A stretch of DNA of 64,000 nt from Bradyrhizobium elkanii USDA 76 (GTDB lineage Bacteria > Pseudomonadota > Alphaproteobacteria > Rhizobiales > Xanthobacteraceae), in contig NZ_CP066356.1 in assembly GCF_023278185.1 (NCBI RefSeq), forward strand, positions 1,790,001-1,854,000, in the 5' to 3' direction. Position 1 is the first letter of the stretch; every line of letters starts with the position of its first letter. The position numbers were made by a program, and so were the translations under genes. The notes below the pieces were generated by a model. That model did no database searches. It was not told the origin of the DNA and was given only the letters and a program-made list of their open reading frames with translations. This document shows positions 36,026 through 44,015 of the stretch, piece by piece.

Positions 36026-36056
36026 GCCCCGCCTCCTCGGAGGCGGGGCGTTTTTT
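36026..36056 (+). terminator. Intrinsic terminator of DUF736 gene 2
   Basis: A GCCCCGCCTC/GAGGCGGGGC stem (10 bp, 4-base loop) followed by a G and TTTTTT, 16 bases past the stop codon. Confidence 0.93.
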
Positions 36057-36512
36057 GCGTCGCCCCACCTTGGGAAGAGCAGGGCAGTACTCTCACGTTC
36101 AGAAGAGGGCTTCGCCGCGGGCCAAAATGCGATCGATCGGACGGATTTTGGGGCGGTTTTTTGGGCTGAGCGAACGGAATTGTGCAGCACATCTGCTTCG
36201 ATTTTCGATCTGGCGGAGGTGCTATTTCGCCTGTTTTACAAGTCGCAATGACGCGTCCGCTGTGGCCTCTAGAGCTCGAATTGCCCTTCGTTTCTTGAAC
36301 GAAAGTCCTCAAATTCATGCGTTGAGAATCAAGCGCGCCGTAAATCGACTTGGCGATTTGAGCAAAGCCAGGCCAACCAGGCATGAGGACGGAGCAGGGT
36401 AGGGCGTAGTGCCGCCCGTAATCGGTCTGCGCCCGAACTTGTGGCTGCTGACGTGGTCCGCGCGCCGAATATCCCCCACAATTCTCCGCCTCAGCTACGC
36501 GGGAGGCGTGCG
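36057..36512. other. Intergenic stretch before the IS110 relic
   Basis: No supportable gene. It probably contains the left end of the IS110 element, which I could not define. Confidence 0.5.
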
Positions 36513-37499
36513 ATGGAATGGTTCTGTGGACTGGATGTCGGGATGGACGAGAGCGCGATTTGCGTGGTCGACGACAAGGGCGCGGTGGCGCTGCAGACGA
36601 CGGTCGTGACCGATCCGGACGCGATCAAAACGGCGCTCAAACCGTATCTCGCCAGGCTGCGGCGGCTCGGCCACGAGGCCGGGGCGTTGTCGCCCTGGCT
36701 GCATCCTGAGTTGCTCAAACTGGGCTTGCCGGCGGTCTGTCTGGAGACGTTGCACGTCCGCGCGGCGCTGAACGCGCAGCGCAACAAGACCGACAAAACC
36801 GACGCGCTCGGCATCGCCCACATCATGCGCACCGGCTGGTTCCGCAAGGCTCATATCAAGAGCGAAGCCTGCTACCGGCTGCGGCTGCTATTGACCCACC
36901 GGCGCAATCTGAAGCGCAAGTTTTTGGACCTCGAGAACGCGGTCCGGCACTCGCTGAAGGCGTTCGGCATCCGCCTGAACCGGGTCGGGCGGGGCGGTTT
37001 TGCGCAAGCCGTGCGGTGAAGCTGGTCGCCGGCCACGCGCTGTGCCGCCGCTTCATGCAGATTCCGGGCGTCGGTCCGATCGCGGCACTGAGCTTCATGA
37101 CCGCAATTGACGGTCCTTCCCGGTTCAGGCGCTCGCGCGACGTCGCCGCCTATTTTTGGCCTGACCTCGCGGCGCTGGCAGTCGGGCACCTCGATCGACG
37201 TGCAGGGCCGCATCAGGAAGGCCGGCGACGCCGACGTGCGCCGCGCGCTGTACGAGGCGGCGAGCGCGCTGCTGACCCGCTACAAGAAGAAAGACAAGGT
37301 CAAAAGCTGGGGTCTGGCGCTCGCCAAACACGCCTCACACCGCAAGGCGATCGTTGCAGTGGCGCGCAAACTCGCCGTGATCATGCATGCGATGTGGGTC
37401 GACGGCACGTTTTATTGCGGCGATCCTGACGCCTCGCAGGCCGATCTGCAGGCGCGTGCGGCCGCCAAGGAACGCAAGCTGTTGAGGGCTCACGCATGA
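36513..37499 (+). pseudogene. IS110-family transposase broken by two frameshifts
   Basis: GGGAGGCGTGCG precedes ATG 36513. The N-terminal catalytic half is intact: MEWFCGLDVGMDESAI, GALSPWLHPELLK, AQRNKTDKTDALGIAHIMRT. After FAQAVR a one-base loss near 37017 causes a stop. The next frame continues LVAGHALCRRFMQIPGVGPI, and an extra T in TATTTTTGG near 37153 shifts frame again to LTSRRWQSGTSIDVQGRIRK and VARKLAVIMHAMW. Unrelated in detail to the intact IS110 transposase at 13267. Confidence 0.85.
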
Positions 37500-37883
37500 C
37501 GCCCGCGGGTGGATTTTTGGGAGGTCGTTGACACGCTGAACGCAGACATTTGACCATGGAGCTCCGCCACGGCGGACGAGACCTGGTGCAGATCCACGAC
37601 GACGGAACGCACGTTATCTTGCTTGTGGCCAAGCTCCTTACGGTGCGATTGGACCACGCGGGAGTGCCTGTGATGTGGCTCCGTCCAACCGATGGAAAGA
37701 TGCGCCGCGACGGCTTCCGCGCTGCCTTGCTGCAGCGAAACTACGCCGCCGATGAGCGCGCAAGAGTGCACGGCGCACCCGGACTCTCGCCTCAAATTAA
37801 GCTGCGTGGCGTCGATGCGAAGGTCTTGTCACAGCAGAGAGAGGAAGCCAGAATGGGTGAGATGAAGCGCGACAGACGACCGA
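37500..37883. other. Left flank of IS66, possibly an interrupted gene
   Basis: A plus frame from 37550 (MTMELRHGGRDLVQIHDDGT) runs into the IS66. Removing the IS66 and one 8-bp repeat would end it in RRPIKSAR. A minus frame coming from the right flank would instead end LSRFISPILASSLL. Neither is a recognised family. Confidence 0.35.
37876..37883. repeat. Left copy of the IS66 target-site duplication
   Basis: ACGACCGA, identical to 40821-40828, immediately outside the left IS66 end. Confidence 0.92.
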
Positions 37884-37910
37884 GTAGGCGTCCGGAGCTT
37901 GCACCAGACC

Positions 37911-39500
37911 TCATCCCTTGACAGGATTCTCTTCTTTCCAGGTCCACGGCAGCAACTCGTCGAGGCGGTTGACGGGATATCCATCGACCATTCGCGTGAG
38001 CACGTCGCGAAGGTATTCGTAGGGTTCGACGCCGTTCAGCTTGCAGGTTTCGATCAGCGAACAGAGCACAGCCCAGCGCGTCCCACCGCCGTCGCTCCCG
38101 GCAAAAAGGTGGTTCTTGCGCCCGAGCGCGACAGGGCGGATCGCGCGCTCAACAGGGTTCGTATCGAGCTCAACGCGGCCGTCATGCAGGAAGCGTGTCA
38201 GGCCATCCCAACGCGAGAGCGCGTAACGCATCGCCTCAGCAAGCTTGGCGCGGCCGGGTAGCAAGGGCAGCTGCGCCTCCAGCCAAAGCCGGAAGTTATC
38301 GACGTGCGACCTCGATAATGAGCGCCGTGCGGCTAGCCGATGCGCCGGCGATTGACCGCGGATTCTGGCCTCGACGGCATAGATTTCGCCGATCCGGCGC
38401 AGGGCTTCCAACGCCAAAGGCGCGCCGTCGGCCTCGGCAATTTCGTAAAACTTGCGCCTGGTATGGGCCCAGCAGGCGGCAAGAATGATGTCGCCATTGC
38501 TGGTCAGCCGCTCGAAGCCGGCATAGCCATCGACGTGCAGAACGCCCTTAAAGCGCTCGAGATGCGAGGCCGGACGCTCGGCCTTTCGATCCGGCGCATA
38601 CAAGTAAACTGCTGCCGGCGGCGCCGGTCCGCCCCATCCGTGTTGATCGCGGGCATAGACCCATAATCGCCCGGTTTTGGTCCGTCCTCGGCCTGGATCC
38701 AGCACCGGGATCGGGGTGTCGTCGGCAAAAAGATGGTCGGAGGCGAACACGTTTTTGCACAGCCGTTCGTGCAAACTCTCAATCCACCAGCAGGCTCCGC
38801 CGACCCAGCCAGCCAGGGTCGAGCGCTCCAGTTCGACGCCGTGCCGCGCAAAGATCTGTGCCTGGCGATAAAGCGGCGTGTGGTCGCAATACTTGCTGAC
38901 CAGCACCTGGGCGAGCAGGGCGGGCGTGGCCAATCCACCGGCGATCGGCCGCTCCGGAGCAGGGGCCTGGGTGACGGTTCCACACGCGCGGCAAGCAAAT
39001 TTCGGACGGCGGATACGCACGACACGCAGCTGAGCCGGCACCCAGTCCAGCATCTCGCTGACGCTCTCGCCGATGGCATGCAAGGCCCCGCCGCAGCCTG
39101 CGCAAGCCTCGTTCCCGGCGCCGAGAACGACCTCTTCGCGCGGCAGATGATCGGGCAGCGACTTGCGTTTCGGCGGTCCATCCGGAGACGGCGCGAGTGG
39201 TGCGATCGGGTCCGGATCGGTCTCGGCAACCGCAAGATCGGTGTCGAGATCTTCAAGTCCGAGCGCGAACTGGTCGGTGTCGAGACGCTCGGAGCGACGC
39301 CCGTACTGCGCGCGCTGAAGCTGTTTGATGATCAGACGGAGGCGCTCGATCTCACTGTTTCGATGCTCGATGAGCGAGGCGATGTCGCGCACCAGACGAT
39401 GCAGAAGCGCTGGGTCCGACGGCAGATTGTTGAGATCAAGCTGCATGTCCGATTCTACTCGGACATCCTGATTCGACGAAGCAACTTCGCTATACTTCAA
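37911..39500 (-). CDS. tnpC: IS66 transposase (TnpC)
   Basis: 529 residues from TTG 39500, 16 bases after tnpB; ATG 39446 (MQLDLNNLPSDPALLHRLV) is the alternative. Domains: an N-terminal leucine-zipper (IEHRNSEIERLRLIIKQLQR), the zinc-finger ACAGCGGALHAIGE with FACRACGTV, and the DDE transposase domain with HLFADDTPIPVLDPG, LHVDGYAGFERL, the C-proximal ELDTNPVERAIRPVALGRKN and a final IS66 C-terminal helix. It catalyses cut-and-paste with TnpA and TnpB. Confidence 0.95.
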   Translation of the reverse strand: MKYSEVASSNQDVRVESDMQLDLNNLPSDPALLHRLVRDIASLIEHRNSEIERLRLIIKQLQRAQYGRRSERLDTDQFALGLEDLDTDLAVAETDPDPIAPLAPSPDGPPKRKSLPDHLPREEVVLGAGNEACAGCGGALHAIGESVSEMLDWVPAQLRVVRIRRPKFACRACGTVTQAPAPERPIAGGLATPALLAQVLVSKYCDHTPLYRQAQIFARHGVELERSTLAGWVGGACWWIESLHERLCKNVFASDHLFADDTPIPVLDPGRGRTKTGRLWVYARDQHGWGGPAPPAAVYLYAPDRKAERPASHLERFKGVLHVDGYAGFERLTSNGDIILAACWAHTRRKFYEIAEADGAPLALEALRRIGEIYAVEARIRGQSPAHRLAARRSLSRSHVDNFRLWLEAQLPLLPGRAKLAEAMRYALSRWDGLTRFLHDGRVELDTNPVERAIRPVALGRKNHLFAGSDGGGTRWAVLCSLIETCKLNGVEPYEYLRDVLTRMVDGYPVNRLDELLPWTWKEENPVKG

Positions 39501-39515
39501 GGCGCTTTTGCATTC

Positions 39516-39869
39516 TCAGCCCGCGATTGCAGGTCGCCATCGGCGTTCCGGCGCGCGCCAGTCGATGCCTTCGATCAGCATCGCCAGTTGCGCCGGCGAC
39601 AACGTGACCGTGCCGCCCGGATCGCTCATTCTGGGCCAGATAAAGCCGCCTTGATCGAGCTTCTTGGTGAACAGGCAAAGCCCGTTGCCGTCCCAGAACA
39701 GGATCTTCAGCATGCACGCCCGCTTGCCTCGGAAGGCAAACAGATGACCGGAGAACGGATCCTTCCTCAGCGTTTCCTGGACGATGGTCGCGAGCCCGTC
39801 GAGGCCCTTTCTCATGTCGGTGTACCCCAGAGCGAGGTGCACCTTCACGCCCGCCGGAACGATCATCAT
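39516..39869 (-). CDS. tnpB: IS66 accessory protein TnpB
   Basis: 117 residues. The IS66 Orf2 signature is complete: MIVPAGVKVHLALGYTDMRK, GLDGLATIVQE, DPFSGHLFAFRGKRACMLKI, LFWDGNGLCLFTKKLDQGGF. The start ATG 39869 overlaps the tnpA stop by 4 bases, indicating translational coupling. Required for IS66 transposition; biochemical role unclear. Confidence 0.95.
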   Translation of the reverse strand: MMIVPAGVKVHLALGYTDMRKGLDGLATIVQETLRKDPFSGHLFAFRGKRACMLKILFWDGNGLCLFTKKLDQGGFIWPRMSDPGGTVTLSPAQLAMLIEGIDWRAPERRWRPAIAG

Positions 39870-40753
39870 GAAGCCGTCTCCCGCTCGGCGACGTGTCGAC
39901 GGACGACGTCCGGATCGGCGTCAGCGGGCGCGTAGACGCGCCGACCATCGGCCAATTCGACCGCGACCATGCCGTCAGGCGGCTGCAACAAGTCATGGAG
40001 AACGAGGAGCGAAGGACCGTCCGACGCACCGTTTGCAACCTCGACCCGAGCCAATTCCGCCCGTGCGCGTCGGCTAAATCCGAACTGAACTCGCCATCGG
40101 AACAGCATGCTGGTGACGATGCCATGGCGCCGGCAGACCTCGGCGGCGCGGGCACCTGGAGCCTCGGATTCGCATACGATCGCGAGTTTTTCTTCGTCGC
40201 TGAAGCGGCGTCGGTTGCTGCGTCCGTCGCCCGATGGACCCACGCCCGGGGCCTCGGTCAAGCCGCTTTCGACGACGGACTCCTTAGCAGCGCTGCTAGC
40301 ATTAGTGCTTATTTGCGCCCGGGCACTGGGGTGAAGCTGCGCTCGCCAGTCGATGTCCACCTCGTTGGCTTCGATCAGATTGAACCAACGTTGCAGGGCA
40401 AAACGCGATAGTCCATGAGCCTTGGCGTACGCCCGCACGCTCATTCCGGACCACGTCATCGCCTCCACATGCATCGCCCAGAACGCCTGGACGGCACGGC
40501 TGCGCGCGTCGCTGGACAGCTTGAGAGGCCGCTGCAAACGATGCTGCTCACGCTTCAATTCGGCCTGTACCTTAAGGGCTTCCACATCGACGAGGACGCT
40601 CAGCCAGCGCGCAAAAGTGCCCTGATCCAGACTGTGTTGACGGCAGTAACTGCGTCGGCTGAGGCCACTCTTACGCCACGCCTCGATGTGCACTGACCAC
40701 CAGGTTCGGCGTGCTCTGTTCTCATATTGTCTCCGCCCCACGAGATTCTCCAT
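39866..40753 (-). CDS. tnpA: IS66 accessory protein TnpA, long form
   Basis: From ATG 40753 (MENLVGRRQYENRARRTWWS), 295 residues; the frame extends to 40783. The C-terminal 120 residues are the usual Orf1 helix-turn-helix protein (RRRFSDEEKLAIVCESEAPG, AAEVCRRHGIVTSMLFRWR). The N-terminal 170 residues hold two further repeats of a WxxHxEAxxxSGxSxRxYxxxHxL motif (near residues 18-50 and 100-130), probably two more DNA-binding units. This long form is typical of some rhizobial IS66 elements. Confidence 0.88.
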   Translation of the reverse strand: MENLVGRRQYENRARRTWWSVHIEAWRKSGLSRRSYCRQHSLDQGTFARWLSVLVDVEALKVQAELKREQHRLQRPLKLSSDARSRAVQAFWAMHVEAMTWSGMSVRAYAKAHGLSRFALQRWFNLIEANEVDIDWRAQLHPSARAQISTNASSAAKESVVESGLTEAPGVGPSGDGRSNRRRFSDEEKLAIVCESEAPGARAAEVCRRHGIVTSMLFRWRVQFGFSRRARAELARVEVANGASDGPSLLVLHDLLQPPDGMVAVELADGRRVYAPADADPDVVRRHVAERETAS

Positions 40754-40820
40754 GCTGCAAGAAAATCCAATATGGAACGACAAGGCATGGTCGAAAGGTG
40801 TGCGAGCACCGGACGCTTAC

Positions 40821-40828
40821 ACGACCGA
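40821..40828. repeat. Right copy of the IS66 target-site duplication
   Basis: ACGACCGA, identical to 37876-37883, immediately outside the right IS66 end. Confidence 0.92.
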
Positions 40829-41303
40829 TTAAGAGTGCAAGATAAAAGCACTGTCGCCTAAGCGCGGCTAAGTGGTTGTCTGCACATCCAAGAGTTAGCG
40901 CCATTGGCGCGGCGCGTGTCGCTACTGCGTATTCAAGTGACTCAATCTCCGTGCGAAATTCGTCTGCATGCTCCGTTTGCATTTGTCGTGCAGAAGAATC
41001 TTGGAATGTCGCCGACACGAGCGCATGCGAATCCTCGAAAGGGACCTTCGTGCTGCTGAGCCACCCGCACGACGGTCGTTTCCAATCCACGTCCAACTGT
41101 TCTCAGCACCGCTTCGATCGGCCACTACCATATGGCAGCTATCGAGGCTTCTCGGAGTGGAGATGCGCGAGCTCGAGGAGGGACGAACGACACAGACGAT
41201 AAGACGCGAGCTTAAATCGAGCGCTTGACCGCGCGTTCGATCCAGCCTGCAATATGTCGCAGAACGGCCCGAACACTTCCCTTCCGATAGGTTTCAAGCA
41301 TCC
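40829..41303. other. Right flank of IS66, no firm gene
   Basis: A minus frame from 41096 (MDVDWKRPSCGW, then HADEFRTEIESLEYAVATRA) is open into the IS66 and would continue past the insertion site in the uninterrupted sequence. It is a candidate for the interrupted gene but not recognised. Confidence 0.35.
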
Positions 41304-42686
41304 ATGTCAGACTGGCTCTCTTCTGCACTCGATTACATCCCCACCTGGATTGACTATCAGCGGGAACTATTCGATCAACCAGGTGTCTCGCTGGCGATCG
41401 CGCACAAAGGCCAGGTGCTGCTCGAACACGCGAGCGGCATGGCCGATCTCGCAACCCGCGAACCGCTCACGCCCCGTCATCGCTTCCGCGTCGCCTCGCA
41501 CTCGAAGACGTTCACGGCGGCTGGAATTATGTTGTTGCGCGAGCGCAATAAAATTCGCCTTGACGACCGGCTGGGTGAGTATCTGGTAGATCTCACGCTG
41601 GACGTTTCCGACGTCACCATTTCGCAGCTGCTTTCGCATGCGGCCGGCCTGACCCGCGACGGGCCTGACAGCGGTCAGTTCTCGGACCGCCGGCCTTTCC
41701 TCAGTGAGGCGGAGTTTCGCACCGATCTCTCCGCGCCACAGCCCCTCGCGCCGGGCGTCACGTTCAAATACTCCAATCACGGTTTCGCGTTGCTGGGCAA
41801 AGTTATCGAGAAGGTGACGGGTGAACCCTATGGCCGCTGGATCTATGATCAGGTCGTCGTCCCAGTCGGTCTCACAGAGACGACGCCTGACTTCGATCCG
41901 AGCGTCTGTTGTCCATTGGCCCGCGGCCACTCCACGCGCCAGCCCTACGGTCGGCGCTTCGTCATCCCCGGGGACAATGTGACGAACGATATGGCGTCGG
42001 CGACGGGCTTCACGGCAACCGCCGGCGACCTCGCGCGGTTTCTCGGCCAGCTTTCTCCCGGCGCCCAATCGAGCATTTTGACGGTGGCAAGCCGCCGCGA
42101 GATGACGCGGCGCCATTGGCGTGATGCCCATTCGCAACTTGAGCGCTACTACGGCCTAGGCACGATTTCCGGCCCGCCAGGACCGTGGAGCTGGGTCGGC
42201 CATGCCGGTGGCTTCCAGGGAACGTTGACGCGCACGGTGGCTCTGCCGGAGCAGGATATAGCGATTAGTGTCCTCACAAACGCCATAGACGGTCTCGCGA
42301 ACGTTTGGTTCGAGAGCGTGATCCACATCCTAAAAGCCATTCACGATCTCGGCGCCCCGGGACCTGAAACTGCCCGCTGGCGCGGCCGGTGGTGGACGCT
42401 GTGGGGGCCATTTGACCTGGTGCCCGGCAACGACAAGGTGTTAGTTGCGACGCCGGGCCAACTGTCTCCTTTCTTGGATGCGACCGAACTTAAGCCGTCC
42501 GGTATCGACGAGGCGATCGTTACGTCGGCGCAGGCATTCGGCGATCTCGGTGAGGCCTGCCGCCTCATGCGTAACTCGGCCGGCATCGTCGAAGAGGTCG
42601 GCATCGGCGGCAAGCGCCTGGTGACCGAAGACGCGATCCGGTCCGAAGTACAGCACCGGTATCAGCCGAGCTCACGCGCAGTCTAG
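41304..42686 (+). CDS. Beta-lactamase-family serine hydrolase (class C-like fold)
   Basis: 460 residues from ATG 41304. It carries the three motifs of penicillin-binding/AmpC-type esterases: SxxK at Ser65-Lys68 (ASHSKTF), YxN at Tyr156-Asn158 (KYSNHG) and HxG at His300-Gly302 (GHAGG). The catalytic domain covers about residues 15-350; the last 100 residues form a beta-rich extra domain. No signal peptide is visible, so it is probably cytosolic and more likely an esterase, peptidase or amidase than a resistance enzyme. Confidence 0.88.
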   Translation: MSDWLSSALDYIPTWIDYQRELFDQPGVSLAIAHKGQVLLEHASGMADLATREPLTPRHRFRVASHSKTFTAAGIMLLRERNKIRLDDRLGEYLVDLTLDVSDVTISQLLSHAAGLTRDGPDSGQFSDRRPFLSEAEFRTDLSAPQPLAPGVTFKYSNHGFALLGKVIEKVTGEPYGRWIYDQVVVPVGLTETTPDFDPSVCCPLARGHSTRQPYGRRFVIPGDNVTNDMASATGFTATAGDLARFLGQLSPGAQSSILTVASRREMTRRHWRDAHSQLERYYGLGTISGPPGPWSWVGHAGGFQGTLTRTVALPEQDIAISVLTNAIDGLANVWFESVIHILKAIHDLGAPGPETARWRGRWWTLWGPFDLVPGNDKVLVATPGQLSPFLDATELKPSGIDEAIVTSAQAFGDLGEACRLMRNSAGIVEEVGIGGKRLVTEDAIRSEVQHRYQPSSRAV

Positions 42687-42748
42687 CCGGTGTTCTGTCG
42701 TTGCTCGATAGATGTTAAGGCCTCACGCTTCTTGCAGGCCGGGTTGGG

Positions 42749-43159
42749 TCAATAACTAGATGCCCGATCTATGGCAGTTCTTACCAAGGCGATCGCGCGT
42801 TCGAGCCGGCTGAATAGAAGCGCGAGGTCTTCCGGGGTTGCCTCTTCCATTCGCAGTGTTTCCGCACTCAATGTTTCTCTCATGAGATCATCAATCGAAA
42901 AGACGGTCTCCGCTACGTGGCCAACTTCACCAAGAACATTCGGAATTGAACATCCTGGGACAATCTCGCCGCATGCCGTAATGCGCACCGACGGCCTAGT
43001 TTTCGAGAGTAAGAGCTTCTCGACAGTCTCTGCCGGTAGATCTACGGCCGAAACGACCGCCCCGCCCAACCGATACCCAAACCGGTACACATCGGCGCGG
43101 GGCGAGGTCGCACCGGGGGCTTCAATGAACGGTTCTAGGTCGGACGCTTGAGGCTTCAT
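42749..43159 (-). CDS. Hypothetical protein divergent from the XRE regulator
   Basis: 136 residues, MKPQASDLEPFIEAPGATSP and so on. Mixed alpha/beta with RFGYRLGGAVVSAVDLPAET early on and a long C-terminal helix (EEATPEDLALLFSRLERAIA) ending IDRASSY. No domain recognised. It is transcribed away from the XRE gene, with the intergenic region shared, so it is a likely target of that regulator. Confidence 0.6.
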   Translation of the reverse strand: MKPQASDLEPFIEAPGATSPRADVYRFGYRLGGAVVSAVDLPAETVEKLLLSKTRPSVRITACGEIVPGCSIPNVLGEVGHVAETVFSIDDLMRETLSAETLRMEEATPEDLALLFSRLERAIALVRTAIDRASSY

Positions 43160-43209
43160 AACGTCTCGATAGTTGCGCGCTGTCTACATCGCAAAAAAGG
43201 GGCGATATG

Positions 43210-43233
43210 GACTATATTCCCTAGAGACTATAT
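43210..43233 (+). promoter_or_regulatory. Direct repeats GACTATAT before the XRE gene
   Basis: GACTATAT at 43210-43217 and 43226-43233, 16 bases start to start, directly upstream of ATG 43239. The position suits an autoregulatory operator. Confidence 0.35.
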
Positions 43234-43238
43234 GCCTC

Positions 43239-43469
43239 ATGGTGCCCGATCCTGCAATGCAGGATTGGTGCAGCATCGTAGGAGGAAATGTGCGACGACT
43301 GCGGCAATCGCGGCGCATGACGCAAGAGGAGCTCGCATTCGAGGCGCAAATAGATCTAACTTACGTCGGCGGCATTGAGCGGGGCCGCCGAAATCCCAGT
43401 TTGTTGGTCATGGCGAGAATCGCACGGGCGCTCTCCGTGCCCATCACTAAACTATTTGTGGAATCCTGA
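43239..43469 (+). CDS. XRE-family DNA-binding regulator
   Basis: 76 residues from ATG 43239 (MVPDPAMQDWCSIVGGNVRR). A single HTH_3 domain: GGNVRRLRQSRRMTQEELAF, the recognition-helix region QIDLTYVGGIERGRRNPSL and LLVMARIARALSVPITKLF. Such stand-alone XRE proteins bind palindromic operators, often their own. A perfect 17-base inverted repeat (8-bp arms, ATCCTGCA/TGCAGGAT) lies inside its first codons at 43249-43265. Confidence 0.85.
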   Translation: MVPDPAMQDWCSIVGGNVRRLRQSRRMTQEELAFEAQIDLTYVGGIERGRRNPSLLVMARIARALSVPITKLFVES

Positions 43470-43700
43470 AATCGGCAAAGATGACCGAGGCTCCGTGCCC
43501 CTCTTTCAGGCCTTGATTGGCACGCTCGCAGCGTTTGTTCTCAACAGGCCCAATATAGGCCTCAGAACGCGTCGGGGCTCAATGGAGACGGCTGGGTTGT
43601 CGAAGGGAGCCTCTCTTGCGCTGGCGCTGGTCCCTCGGCTGCGTCTCTTCGGCAGCGCAAATATCGGGGCCCAGGGATCGTCAGGCTCATAACCTGAAGG

Positions 43701-44015
43701 TCATCGGCTCAAATTTGTTTGCAAAGCCATCCGCAGAGTTGGGCTCAACTGGGCTCTCTTTGATGATTTGGGACACTTTGCCACGCTGAAAAGTACCGGT
43801 GGTCCGAAGCGCACTTGGCCGTGCATCTCGGTCAGCGCGACGATCACTCTTCCCGAGCGGTGAAGGTAGATATGATTGAGTGCATGGCCCGCGATCTCGC
43901 CAGCCATGGCCGCGAGAAGCCAGTAAATCCAAAACGCGGCCGGGAACTCCGGAACGATGCTGGTGCGGGCGAACGGCGCGCCCTTCCGAGTGCCATCCCT
44001 TGTCTTGGCGCTCAT
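43701..44015 (-). CDS. Small protein coupled to the RND efflux operon
   Basis: 104 residues from ATG 44015, whose ATGA overlaps the stop of the RND gene (translational coupling). Sequence MSAKTRDGTRKGAPFARTSI, then one hydrophobic segment (FPAAFWIYWLLAAMAGEIAG) and a basic C-terminus. It is probably a single-pass inner-membrane protein and might associate with the pump. No family recognised; the tail may be longer than the original gene. Confidence 0.55.
   Translation of the reverse strand: MSAKTRDGTRKGAPFARTSIVPEFPAAFWIYWLLAAMAGEIAGHALNHIYLHRSGRVIVALTEMHGQVRFGPPVLFSVAKCPKSSKRAQLSPTLRMALQTNLSR

Larger units (their letters stand above)
37884..40820 (-). mobile_element. Complete IS66-family element, 2937 bp
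   Basis: Left end GTAGGCGTCCGGAGCTTGCA and right end (complement) GTAAGCGTCCGGTGCTCGCA are imperfect inverted repeats of the IS66 GTAAGCG type. Both flanks carry the 8-bp duplication ACGACCGA. It contains tnpA, tnpB and tnpC in order on the minus strand with no frame damage, so it may be active and is probably a recent insertion. Confidence 0.95.
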
